Below the pieces are notes generated by a model. The model had not been told where the DNA came from. It saw only the letters and a program-made list of their open reading frames with translations, and searched no databases. Positions 33,801-41,825 of a stretch of DNA of 64,000 bases are shown piece after piece. Position 1 is the stretch's first letter, and each line of letters starts with the position of its first letter. Position numbers and translations under genes: made by a program. Origin of the DNA: Dipteris shenzhenensis (taxonomy: Eukaryota; Polypodiophyta; Polypodiopsida; Gleicheniales); the NCBI GenBank assembly GCA_047967505.1, contig CM106538.1; one strand, given 5' to 3'.

Positions 33801-36800
33801 CAGTCCCCGACGGTCCTTTCCAAGACATAGGTATGGATTTCGTGGGACCACTTCCAACATCCGCAGGTACTCGTAATACTCAATGTCTTACTTTGTTTAT
33901 CGCTTTAGTAAATATTCTATGCTCATTCCCTGCAAACAAACGGCCAGCGCTGAAGATGTAGCTCATTTGTTTATCAAGTATTGGTATCCCGTTGGAGGGT
34001 TGCCAAAGACCATAACATCCGACAGGGACTCCAAGTTTATGTCTAACTTTTGACGAGCCTTGTTTGATAATTTTGGTACTAAGCTGCAGATGTCCAGCGC
34101 TTTCCATCCGCAATGGAACGGCGAGACGGAAAAGTATAATGGTATGGCATTTGATATTTTCAAATCATATTGTCATGATGCTCAGGGAAAGTGGGAGCAG
34201 CTTCTTCCGCTTGTGCAAGTCATTCTGAACGATACCTATTCTTCGAGTATTGGTCGCACACCTTATGAAGCGGCGCTTGGACGGCGATTTACCTCACTTC
34301 TCACCCGGATGGTGTCTCCATCTCTTGAAGCCAACAACACCACCGAATCCATGGCATAGATTACGGAGTCCGTGAAAAGCCGCATCGCCAAAGCTCAAGC
34401 ATCGTATACACGCCAAGCTAATAAATTCAGACGAGATGTCCAGTATAAAGAGGGTCAATGGGTGTATTTACGCATTATCAAGCAACGATTGAAGCAGGTG
34501 GGCAAGCGATGCCCTAAGCTGTCCTTCAGGAGCTTCGGACCATTCCCTATTATTCAAAAGATCAACAATGTCTCAATGAAGTTACGCCTACCAGACAGTT
34601 GGACTATGCACAACGTGTTCCATGTAGCTTGGTTGAAGCCATATTTTGGACCTCCTCTTTTAGAGATTTCCGACGAGCAACAACCTGAAGTTCTTGATGA
34701 AGCCGAAGTTTTGTAGCCAGAATAGATCCTTCTTCATAAATTCAAGCATGGGTCAAGACGCAACATCCGGGAGTTTTACACCAAGTTCCGTGATCAAGGT
34801 ACCCATGAAGTAGTGTGGTTGGACAAAGATTTTTTCCAGGATTTTCCCCAGATATTGGCGGACTACTTGGAAGCAATGGACCTACCGCCAAGTTGAGGAG
34901 AAGGGAATGTCACATGCACCCCTGCACTTGGGTGCAAGGTGACACACTGGCTACATCGACAAGTGCATTATAGTTCCCGGATAGGAGATTTTGTCGTATG
35001 TTGTGAGCCCTTGTCCAGGGACAGTCAGGCACAAGCTATGTAGGTCAGTCTCTCAGCCTTAGGTCAAGTCAGTAGTCAGTTCTTGTTCACTAGTACCCAC
35101 TGGAGAACAGTAGGGTAAGTGTTTCCATCTTATAGTTTAGGTCTTAGCCTAGGTTAGGAGTCCCTTTAGGGTCCCCAAAGGCTGGACAGGTAAGCAAGGA
35201 AGGCAGCCTGCAAAGGCTGCCCAAAAACTCCCCTGGCAAATGAGCCAGGGAGGGCTTTTTATAGGCAGGCCAGCCAGTCTGGGTCTGTAAAACAGACTGA
35301 GTCAGTCTGTTTACAGACTGGGTTGGCTCAGTCCAGCCCTATAAAAGGGCCCCTTGGCTGCCCTGTTTTCTCATTCAGTTTGCTCCTGCCCTCAGTTCTC
35401 CTACAGCTCCAGTTCAGCCTCCTGTGCAGCCCCTGAGATCCTCAGAACTGGCCCTCTCTAGCCTCAGTCCCTTGGCCATCAGTTCAGCCTGATCTGAAGG
35501 TGACCACGCAGCACAACAGTCGGAGGTTTGGACCAGCAAACGGAGAGAGGTTTGGACACTGTTTCCTCATCTTTCTCAGCTCTCTTTTACAGTTTACACA
35601 GCTCACTCTCAGCTCTATATTTCAGTCATCTCTCAGTTCTCTCATAGGATCTATCACTTCCAGTTTTCACTCTCTCACTCATGCAGTAACCCTGCATTCC
35701 GGTAGACAGCACAAGCCTCTTCCTTGCCTTGCAGAAGCGTCCTACATCGTCAATGTGGATAGCATCAAGGTCTCGGTATTGGTCGGCGTTGCCTCTCAGG
35801 TCCTTGGGTCTGCTATACATGTGCACAGTGAGCTCTTCAGAAGCGCGTTCCATGCTCTCTCAAAGAGTGTTCTTTGTATTTCTCAATTCTCCAAGTATAA
35901 AGCAAATTCTCCCCTGATTGGGGGAGGGGGCCCTCAGTGGGTACAAGGACCCAATCGGTTGTCGACTCTACTCTCTCTCTACCCTCATCTCCTTTCTCTC
36001 TCTATAGTAAACAACGCTCATTCCTCGCTAAAGGTTTAAAGAAAATCTTGCTGTCAATTACACGATCAGATAACCGTTGCATGTTACATATAGTAACAAG
36101 AACATCGAAGGCCAGGTATGAGTGGTCAGCTCCAAGTTTTGGGGGGGGGGGGGTTGGTAAGGTCATATCCGTGAGACAAAAGCCAGTGGGCCCAATAGGT
36201 AGTCCACTGTGCTAGTCCCACCTCCATGTGGGAAGCATGTGAATCCCTCAGATGATGGCCATCTCTGAAGGCCATTGTAGATGATGAGGTAGTGGACAGC
36301 TCCCAACTCAAGCACATGTCGCCCGTACGCTGTCACATGCGAAGTATCTACAGAGAGTCTCTGAGTCCCAAGTTCTACTGCATCTAACTCTGGCATCATG
36401 TGGGGATCTCTCTCATATGTGAAGTCCAGTAAGCCCACTTTGCCTATCCCTTGTCCTTGCATTGAAATCCCCCAGAAGGAGGGTGTCTCCCTGTCTGGAG
36501 AACCCTATGATATCGTCATGTATCGTCTCATAAGGGCTGTGCCCCTCTGTAATGACATCATGGGCATATGATGACATGTGCAGAGGGAAATAGCATACTG
36601 CAATGAAGATAGGCCGGGCATCTAGTGGCTGCACTCATATCCACATGTGACGTGCATGTTCCTCTCTTCGTACCACAGATATGAGTGGCCTCAAGTGTGT
36701 TTTGAAAAGGACAGCTACACCTCCAGAGCCTCGTACCCCACTATCTCTCCTCAATTCTTTCCTATGAGTAGACTCCCAGGTGTATCTTGTCACTGTGGGC

Positions 36801-39800
36801 AGCCCTCTCTCTGGGCTCTCATGTGTCTCAGTGTAGAAGATGATGTCTCTGCCTGTGTATGTCTCCGAGAAGCCACCTGGGTCGAAGTGTGCCATTACAG
36901 TTCCATACAGCCATACTCAGCTTGTTTTGTGCACTCTTCTCCCAGCTCTGGCACCGTCATAGTTTACCAGAGAAGACAGAGGATCCAGAAGAGGACTTCT
37001 GCCCATTCAAGCAGGAGGGAGTGTCATGACAAGAGAAATCACTAATCGTGATTAGTAGACATTAAAACATTATTATATATTATACGCCAATGGTGTAATA
37101 TGTATATGTATTTATGATGGACACCGACCGATTTGTTATGGCAGTGGATCATCTCGGTAGCTAGGACTAGTCGAGCTGGAGCCTTGAATTTGGACATTTG
37201 ATACTTATTCTATTAATAAAAATATGCACATACGTGTCTAGGTCCTATGGGCAATATTATATATTATACGCCAATGGTGTAATATGTATATGCATTTATG
37301 ATGGACACCGACCGATTTGTTATGGCACATTCTACACCCCAACATGCTGTAGGTGTCAAGCCCCGTACACCTCATATGAGCGCTCACAAGTGGGGCATTG
37401 ACCCTTATATTCCAAAAATTCTGGCATCCAAAATTAGCTTATGCTTTCCAAAAAGACATTCCATGCATTGAAAGATAGAAAAGGTAAAGATTGCTAGATG
37501 GCAGGGTCTACAACCTTCCCTAGCAAGGATAAAATTTGTTCTTAACCACTTTCCTTTATCCATCCATTATCTAGATACCTTATTGAGGTGAGAATTTGGA
37601 GAAGTGTAATCGACTGGTGCATCACACTTTCCAAAAGGAGGCTCGTTTGGCCAGGCAACAAGTTGGGCTGGCGGTTATCACTTGGAATCTGTTGGCTGAC
37701 ATTGAAGAAATAGTTCCTGATAATGTTGATTCTCAAACAACTCCCCTTTCCCCCCCACCAAAACACTCTGGACACCTGTCAAGCTCTTCCCCATGCATCT
37801 ACTCAATCTACTCACAACTGTGCCAGTACCTTGGTCTCAGGCTACTCCCACCTCTAGTACTGCTTCCCAATCCCAAGCTCCTCCAGTTCTCAGTCCCTAG
37901 ACTCCTGATATTCGTACCCAGGCCTCTCCAATGCAAGTACCCAGGTGGCCTCTGCTCGCTCTACAGTTTCAGTACCATCTTCTCAATTTGTCACAGGATC
38001 TCGCCCTCAGATGGCTTCAGCATCCCCACCCGAATGAAATGGCCCCCAGATCTTCTCAGGCTGACTCTCAAGTTGAACCAGTGCGGGAGGTAGTACCCAA
38101 GAAAGAAGAACAGTAGGTTTGGCTCGTTTGGCTTTTTGTTTTTGAACTTTGAATGTATGGCCTAAGGCCTTCAAAATGTTTTCAAATCACTACTACTGTT
38201 AGTATCTCCCCATTTTGTTTTACTGGGGTACAGATATATCCTTTGCATTACAGAATAGTCTAATATATTAATATAATCCCGCAATTTCTCAAAAAGTTAG
38301 AAAAGCCAATCTACACTTTTGCTTTTGCATATAATTTCCCTAAAATTCATGCATGTCCTTTTGCATGTACCTGAAAAGCAAAAGCTTTCCCAACCTAGGA
38401 TACAAAAATAGTGCTTCATCAGAGAAGAGACACCTCCGCATGTAAGCCCCCACCCCAATCTCGTGTTGAAGGGAAAGAACATCATCTCCTGTCACACGCC
38501 CAGGGATTTGTATCTCAAGTCACTTGAACACTTCAAATGGTTCTCATGAAGGTGTAAAGCATCAATATCTCAATGTAATTCCTGAAAATGGGACATCGTG
38601 TTCTTCTACCCCTGCCCTTTTGTTGTCAACTTTAAAATTGTATGGCGTTCTGAAATTTTCTGTTAGCATGAAAAGAGTGATACACAGAAAGTACTAGCCT
38701 CTGTCAGTCATTGGCATTTTGATGGAATCATTTGAATGCTCGTCGAATTTGAAAACAACAAACAACAACCGTATATGTCTGACGATATTCCCATGTCATG
38801 GAAGAAGTAACCAGCGACAAGTACAAAATCAATGCTCAAAGAGAATCATGAAACGTTGAGGCCTATATGTACGGTTACTAATCCAATGACTTCTTGTCAG
38901 CAGTTCCAGCTTTTGAATTTGGAATACTCAAAATATTCCCTTACCTGCAACAAGATTCGAACCAGTTCTGTACTGCCAAACCTTGCTGCCTCAAGAAACC
39001 ACTGGTTCACACTGTCAGCACCGCCCTCAACAAGCATTCCCAACAATCCTTGCATGGGACTTGCAGCAATACTAGAGGGCTTTCCACAGTCTATGGCCGT
39101 TGAAAACAGTCTCAACATGAAGCACGCAGCATCAAATGCTTCTGTATAATCGTTTTCAGAAAGCCGATCTCCTGCCAACTCCAAAAACCTCTTGAATGCC
39201 TTCAGCTGAAGCTGTGATTCTATAGAAGGATTATAAGCTACCGTCTCTTCTCCTCCATATCCTCTTCTCTGCACGTGAGGATGCCAGCCAATGCAGTTCA
39301 GAGCCCATTCAATGAACCTCTGTACCTTGACAGCTGTCTCTGCTTTCAACATTCCATCCCCACTGCATTGTTCGAGCCTCTCACGCAATCTGCAATAGGA
39401 AAGCAGTTTCTGAGATTTCTGGACCTAACAAATTATTGCTCCTCATCCTATCAGTTGCATTGTCATTTACTTCTAACATACGTTTTCAACAGATAATCCA
39501 TAGTCACCCCTCGAACTTTGAGAAACGCGAACAAAAGAATAAGTGACTGCTCGCCTTGACGGCATGGTCCCGACCACGAAACGCTACTTACAGTTGAGGG
39601 ACCACCATCACTGTGTCACGAAGACTCATGGTGCGACTCCGGCAAGCTGAGATGCACGATACCAGAAAAGAAGTTCGGAATGCTGCGCGAGTGAAATCTT
39701 GTGCTCCGGCTTCAATAAGCCGTTGAATCAACTGTGTCACATGGTGAAGTTCCTCATGAGTCCTGAGAAACCAGACGGAATCTAGAGCGATGCACAAGTC

Positions 39801-39947
39801 GTCGTTGAGCGTTTCCATGTGGAGGGGCACAGAACAGGTGCCATAATGTCCCTGCATCTCGTCTTGAGCAACCTCTTCATCAGAGCAGTCGGGTCTAGGA
39901 TCCATGCTGAAGCTTGTAGGACAAGCAGAAGAAGGACAGCAAGCCAT
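21049..39947 (-). CDS. SKIP35: SKIP35-like ankyrin-repeat protein, whole gene span
   Basis: Homologue of plant ankyrin-repeat protein SKIP35, known in Arabidopsis as a SKP1-interacting partner and so a likely SCF ubiquitin-ligase associated factor. Coding exons (minus strand): 39592-39947, 38945-39389 and 21049-21861; joined length 1614 nt, about 537 aa, one open frame. Donors are GTAAGT and GTAAGG, and acceptors are TTGCAG and TGACAG. Junction reading is VVPQ-LLRERLEQ and RILLQ-IGQRYG, as in the family. Family blocks include ETLNDDLCIALDSVWFL, YTEAFDAACFMLRLFS, QGLLGMLVEGGAD, FGSTELVRILLQ, CKIGTMECLV and GPLMRAADQGCMQVVRWFV. Intron 2 is 17,083 bp and full of nested transposons. The N-terminus is shorter than I expect for SKIP35, so an upstream exon may be missing. 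No stop or frameshift, so it is probably functional. Confidence 0.95.
22020..23200. other. Intron sequence without recognised features
   Basis: No conserved domain or clear repeat seen. The longest minus-strand frame (22650-22922) has no motif I recognise. Confidence 0.5.
23228..23530. repeat. Degenerate tandem repeat, about 120-bp unit, 2.5 copies
   Basis: Units starting near 23228 and 23349, with a partial one near 23470. They share CCCCTCAATT, TCACCATGTT, a CCTC(T)(C/T)CAAAAAG word, TCCTCAA and GCTATG.TGCTAAG. They lie in the SKIP35 intron. Confidence 0.6.
23640..24078 (-). mobile_element. LINE 3'-end relics with simple-sequence tails
   Basis: Two minus-strand 3' termini are suggested. 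At about 23641-23672 the sense strand reads CTTTTAATAAAC followed by TTTC repeats. At about 24026-24100 it reads GTCTCACGCGGACTTTAATA followed by ATCATAT/ATC/CT repeats. The second resembles the 3' end of the LINE at about 27305-27345 (GAGGTCTCGCGTGGACGTTAA). Between them a 92-codon minus frame (23958-23680) has no domain I recognise. Confidence 0.4.
24304..24876 (+). repeat. 5' LTR of the outer element, 573 bp
   Basis: Begins TGTCATGACA and ends ...TTCACA just before the primer-binding site. The first 230 bp are shared with 37022-37255, with many substitutions and small indels. Confidence 0.88.
24879..24890 (+). promoter_or_regulatory. Primer-binding site, initiator tRNA-Met
   Basis: TGGTATCAGAGC, perfectly complementary to the 3' end of plant initiator tRNA-Met and placed 2 nt after the 5' LTR. 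Confidence 0.9.
25510..26812 (+). pseudogene. gag: Gag of the outer LTR element
   Basis: N-terminal part 25510-25828 (MEGEGIFNNELVLFPPLPEG); the frame then shifts near 25800 to 25799-26497. This carries a retrotransposon gag domain: EFPKYDGAREADKILNWI, LALATLHLQKDALMWW, FIEQLKATFTPPRHEEE and FRQFDNKSNAEFTARF. After a single TAA at 26495 the same frame continues to 26812 with a zinc knuckle, CFGCKKHKPRHPWHKC (C-x2-C-x6-H-x4-C). Capsid-like and nucleic-acid binding by family; broken here by one frameshift and one stop. Confidence 0.88.
29668..29806 (+). repeat. Truncated 5' LTR of the Ty3 element
   Basis: Only the last 139 bp of the LTR remain, ending GCATGTTACA. It matches 35950-36088 except three transitions. 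Confidence 0.92.
29808..29819 (+). promoter_or_regulatory. Primer-binding site, initiator tRNA-Met (one mismatch)
   Basis: TGGTATCAAAGC, one nucleotide after the LTR. The usual sequence is TGGTATCAGAGC; the difference is a G to A change. Confidence 0.85.
29896..31740 (+). pseudogene. gag: Ty3 gag with zinc knuckle, running into protease
   Basis: Starts MEGSGKDFNREDFEEEKDY at 29896. After a stop and frame change near 30007 a coiled coil follows (RRTELAQAERQQKLQQEAM). The gag core is at 30361-30880 (NFVKYDGK, FVADLKARFLPPQYLLNLED, QLGVTESAKMKQLIRGLNT). Stops TAG at 30521 and 30581. A 173-bp tandem duplication (30899-31071, 31072-31244) shifts the frame. The zinc knuckle is CFHCHHIVGHGKKDC. Then comes the retropepsin site VLFDMGSSEDAIS near 31531, where the catalytic DTG has become DMG by one C to T change. 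Confidence 0.88.
31741..34896 (+). pseudogene. pol: Ty3 pol: RT, RNase H, integrase, chromodomain-like tail
   Basis: RT: RLCVDYRALNKLTVSNKFPM, SGYHQVR, KNAPPTFNKMMSRVF, then after TAG 32578 the FLDDILIFS active site. RNase H: ITDASNIAIGTVLQQ, YDRELLGVIQALKHW and KIDHQALK. Integrase: zinc finger HDAHDALTGGHRG with CQICQ, then core GMDFVGPLP, SDRDSKF and HPQWNGETEKYNG (D, D, E). The C-terminal end has NVFHVAWLKPYFGPP and a divergent chromodomain-like stretch (NIREFYTKFRDQG, VVWLDKDF). Damage: a 60-bp perfect tandem duplication over RT motif A (32329-32448); stops at 32578, 33269, 33476, 34052, 34357, 34714 and 34723; a frameshift near 33900. Confidence 0.92.
34896..34907 (+). promoter_or_regulatory. 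Polypurine tract of the Ty3 element
   Basis: GAGGAGAAGGGA lies directly before the TGTCACATGC start of the 3' LTR, the expected place for the plus-strand primer. Confidence 0.8.
34908..36088 (+). repeat. 3' LTR of the Ty3 element, 1181 bp
   Basis: Begins TGTCACATGC and ends GCATGTTACA, a near-perfect inverted pair. A CTATAAAAGGG box near 35338-35350 marks the U3 promoter. About 30-50 bp upstream of that lies the perfect palindrome ACAGACTGAGTCAGTCTGT (35292-35310). R/U5 is pyrimidine-rich. Confidence 0.92.
37022..37328 (+). repeat. Rearranged 3' LTR of the outer element
   Basis: 37022-37255 matches the start of the LTR at 24304. At 37256 the sequence jumps back to an internal LTR position (ATTATATATTATACGCC) and repeats about 72 bp, ending near 37328. 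The remaining LTR and target duplication are lost. Confidence 0.82.
37329..38944. other. Rest of SKIP35 intron 2, no feature recognised
   Basis: Mixed sequence without transposon domains. A Ser/Pro-rich plus frame at 37596-38093 has no motif I know. Confidence 0.5.
38945..39389 (-). CDS. SKIP35: SKIP35 coding exon 2
   Basis: Preceded by CCTATTGCAG and ends TTGCAG before GTAAGG. Encodes LRERLEQCSGDGMLKAE, FIEWALNCIGWHP, LQLKAFKRFLELAGDRLSE, DYTEAFDAACFMLRLFS, QGLLGMLVEGGADSVNQWFL and FGSTELVRILLQ, the central conserved block of the family. Intron 1 is 202 bp (39390-39591). Confidence 0.95.
39592..39947 (-). CDS. SKIP35: SKIP35 coding exon 1
   Basis: Opens at ATG 39947, the first Met after an in-frame TAA. 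From about residue 45 it matches the family: ETLNDDLCIALDSVWFL, DFTRAAFRTSFLVSCISAC and SRTMSLRDTV. It ends ...CCTCAACT before a GTAAGT donor. The first 44 residues (MACCPSSACPTSFSMD...) do not look like the SKIP35 N-terminus. An alternative is that the exon really starts at an internal CAG near 39860 and is joined to an upstream exon I cannot identify. Confidence 0.88.
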
Positions 39948-41825
39948 AAGGTGAAGAGATGGAGTCTCTATAGCAACTTATGTGATCCTGCTCACTGCGA
40001 AAGGATTACAAAAAGCACCATAGCTGAATGAAAGGCAGTGGGAAAAGAAACATCCAAAAGAGGAGGGATTGAAGAAGGAGCTAACGTGGTGCTTGTTGAG
40101 CTGGGTCCATGTAGCACCTTTTCCCCTTGCCTATGTCCCTCCCCTGTAAGAGCCCGGCCACATGCATCACTAGTTTGGATGTCGGCGGCGCCGTGGTTGG
40201 CGGCAATAGACCTCCACGCACACCTCTCTTTAGAGGCTCGGATGCAACTCGGGCCATGGTATCAGCATGTGCAATCCTAGAGGGCCACATTCAGATGGGC
40301 ACAGAGTAGAGTGCGCTTCCTAACAACGATGCACGCTCGATCTTCGACAGGTTGCACACCCCTCCGGACAAGTGTGAACTATAGAAACGTTCTGCTCAAT
40401 TGGTAGAACTCCATCCGCGTGCAAGTTTGGGCCCGGACAGCAGCACCAGCAAACGCTATAATGCTGCCCGGGGTGAGGAAGCCGAGAGAATCTATGAACC
40501 TAGAAATATGTACTGCTGCGCATCCAATCAAGGAAAGGTTTTGCAGCCTTGTCCATCCACATAGGTGTGAAAACACCACCTTCCCGGATGGGGATAAGCG
40601 CTCAACCCACTCCGAATGCTTGTGAAACGAACCTTAAAGAACACGACAGTTTTTTGGAAATCCACCTAGGCGCTCCAAGATGGCAGTATTGTGGTTGTCG
40701 AATGGAGGGGAGGTTTAGGGCCTCTCATTTGAGCAACATGCCTCCATGTCACTCCATTCAACAGTCTGATGTCAGCAGATTGTCCGCCAGCCCAGTCTAC
40801 CTCCTTTCAAAAATGCAGTGGACTTGCATCCAAACCTCCATATGGCTATTTCACCTCCAAACAGCTATGCATGTGGCCGCGTTCTAAGGATCCATTTTGT
40901 GGAGTAGGCATGAGCTCAAGCAGACCTGAGCTGGCTGCATGAGACTGTATGGATAGTATGCATGTTATTATGCCTAATTCTAAAGAATTCAACCAATCAT
41001 GAATTATTATTGTAGTATCAAGAGGTAGCTTAACCCCATGGACAGTCTATTCATCTGGCCCTTTCAATGTCTACAAGTCCTCTATCTCAGATAACCCCCT
41101 GGATAGTCAATTCATCTGGCCTTTCGAATGTCCACAATGTATATTCACACCCTTGTGAAAATATATGCACTCTTAGTCTACCCTTATTAGTGCACAAGGG
41201 TCCCAGGCACAACATCATTCTAGGATAGGCCTACCTCAATGCCCTATGGTAACACTCTAGTAAGTCATGTCCCAAGGTAACCATTGTCAATTTCCACACT
41301 CATCCTCTAGAAAAGTTCCTAGCTAGACAAGATGTTGACTTGGTCAGTCAGGACACTAGGATAGCTAGGTCAGTGAGGTGGTATGAATTGGCCACCTCAT
41401 GATGCAATGTTTGGAACATTAGTGCTTGGGGGATATCAATATATAAAATGAAGAGGCCCATGACCATAGATCAACATTTGGGTCAGCCAAGGTATCAGTA
41501 TCAAACAGGGTGTTGACATAGCCTTTTAGGATGCTAGGAAAGCCAAGTCTGCAAGCGGGTGTAAATTGGCTACCTCATGATCCGAAATCTTGGAATACAA
41601 TTCTTGGAGCCTCCAGATTATTCTTCCAAATCATCCTTCCAAATCATCTCCAAATTGCTGCTAGCCTCCAAATCATCCTTCGAGCCTTCAAATTCATCCT
41701 ACCCACTTGACAAAGCCGAACACTCTCAAATGTCATTAGAATTATCTGATTCCATTGAACACCTTTTGAAAATTCCCTTTTAATCCATTATCTTTCCATA
41801 CCCCTTTGGTATCCTTCCCAGGTCA
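39948..41825. other. Upstream of SKIP35; local duplications
   Basis: Should hold the SKIP35 leader and promoter (reading leftward), but no TATA box or missing N-terminal exon could be identified. Degenerate tandem copies occur at 41035-41140 (word AGTC.ATTCATCTGGCC) and at 41330-41590 (unit with GATGTTGACTTGG or its variant, then CACCTCATGAT, period about 185 bp). Confidence 0.45.

Larger units (their letters stand above)
29668..36088 (+). mobile_element. Ty3/gypsy retrotransposon, probable chromovirus, innermost layer
   Basis: Order: 5' LTR remnant (29668-29806), PBS (29808), gag, protease, RT, RNase H, integrase, chromodomain-like tail, polypurine tract, 3' LTR (34908-36088). This gag-PR-RT-RH-IN order defines Ty3/gypsy. 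The retained 139 bp of 5' LTR match 35950-36088 at 136 positions, all three differences G to A, so the insertion is recent compared with the outer layer. The 5' LTR lost about 1 kb and abuts LINE sequence. About ten in-frame stops, most of them TAG, and two internal tandem duplications inactivate it. Confidence 0.93.
27300..36990 (-). mobile_element. LINE inserted in the outer LTR element, itself split by Ty3
   Basis: Minus strand, two parts. 36089-36990 is the endonuclease: WNCNG near 36935, RDIIFYTETHES, DTLLLGDFNARTRD and, after the polyproline frame region, LGADHSYLAFDV. 27300-29667 continues with RDPQEVVRVELDLGGFDRAL, the second half of RT (VKQGCPLSPTLFGLYIDEI, ILLYADDIVLISS, LTVNLGKPKVMIF) and a C-terminal zinc-binding end (TLCMLGAVETEEHFLCVCP). 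The first RT motifs are absent between about 29280 and 29400, which looks like an internal deletion. The 3' end near 27305 carries a TTTC-type tail. Non-functional. Confidence 0.82.
24304..37328 (+). mobile_element. Outer LTR retrotransposon, gag only, in SKIP35 intron 2
   Basis: 5' LTR at 24304-24876, PBS at 24879, gag at 25510-26812, a purine-rich tract AGCAGGAGGGAG and then a 3' LTR starting at 37022. No protease, RT or integrase is left between gag and the 3' LTR; that space is taken by a LINE and the Ty3 element inside it. A fragment near 27036-27125 (FQLIEQVIMKRF) repeats a piece of gag (SHMIEQSIMKRL). It is either a non-autonomous element or one whose pol was deleted. LTR copies differ at many sites, so this is the oldest layer. 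Confidence 0.85.
21862..38944 (-). other. 17.1-kb intron 2 of SKIP35
   Basis: Bounded by a GTAAGG donor (38944 leftward) and a TTGACAG acceptor (ending at 21862). It falls between LLQ and IGQRYG in phase 0. About 13 kb of it is one nest: gag-only LTR element, minus-strand LINE, Ty3/gypsy element. The LTR elements lie antisense to the host gene and the LINE lies in the same sense. Confidence 0.93.

Noticed and set aside
36139-36153. Run of 13 G as a regulatory quadruplex
   Set aside because: It is the expanded polyproline codon region of the minus-strand LINE endonuclease; a single homopolymer is weak evidence.
40381-40440. tRNA-like GCTCAATTGGTAGAAC and a following GTTTGGGCC
   Set aside because: A to B box spacing is about 32 nt, the B box is a poor match and no cloverleaf can be drawn; not called as tRNA or SINE.
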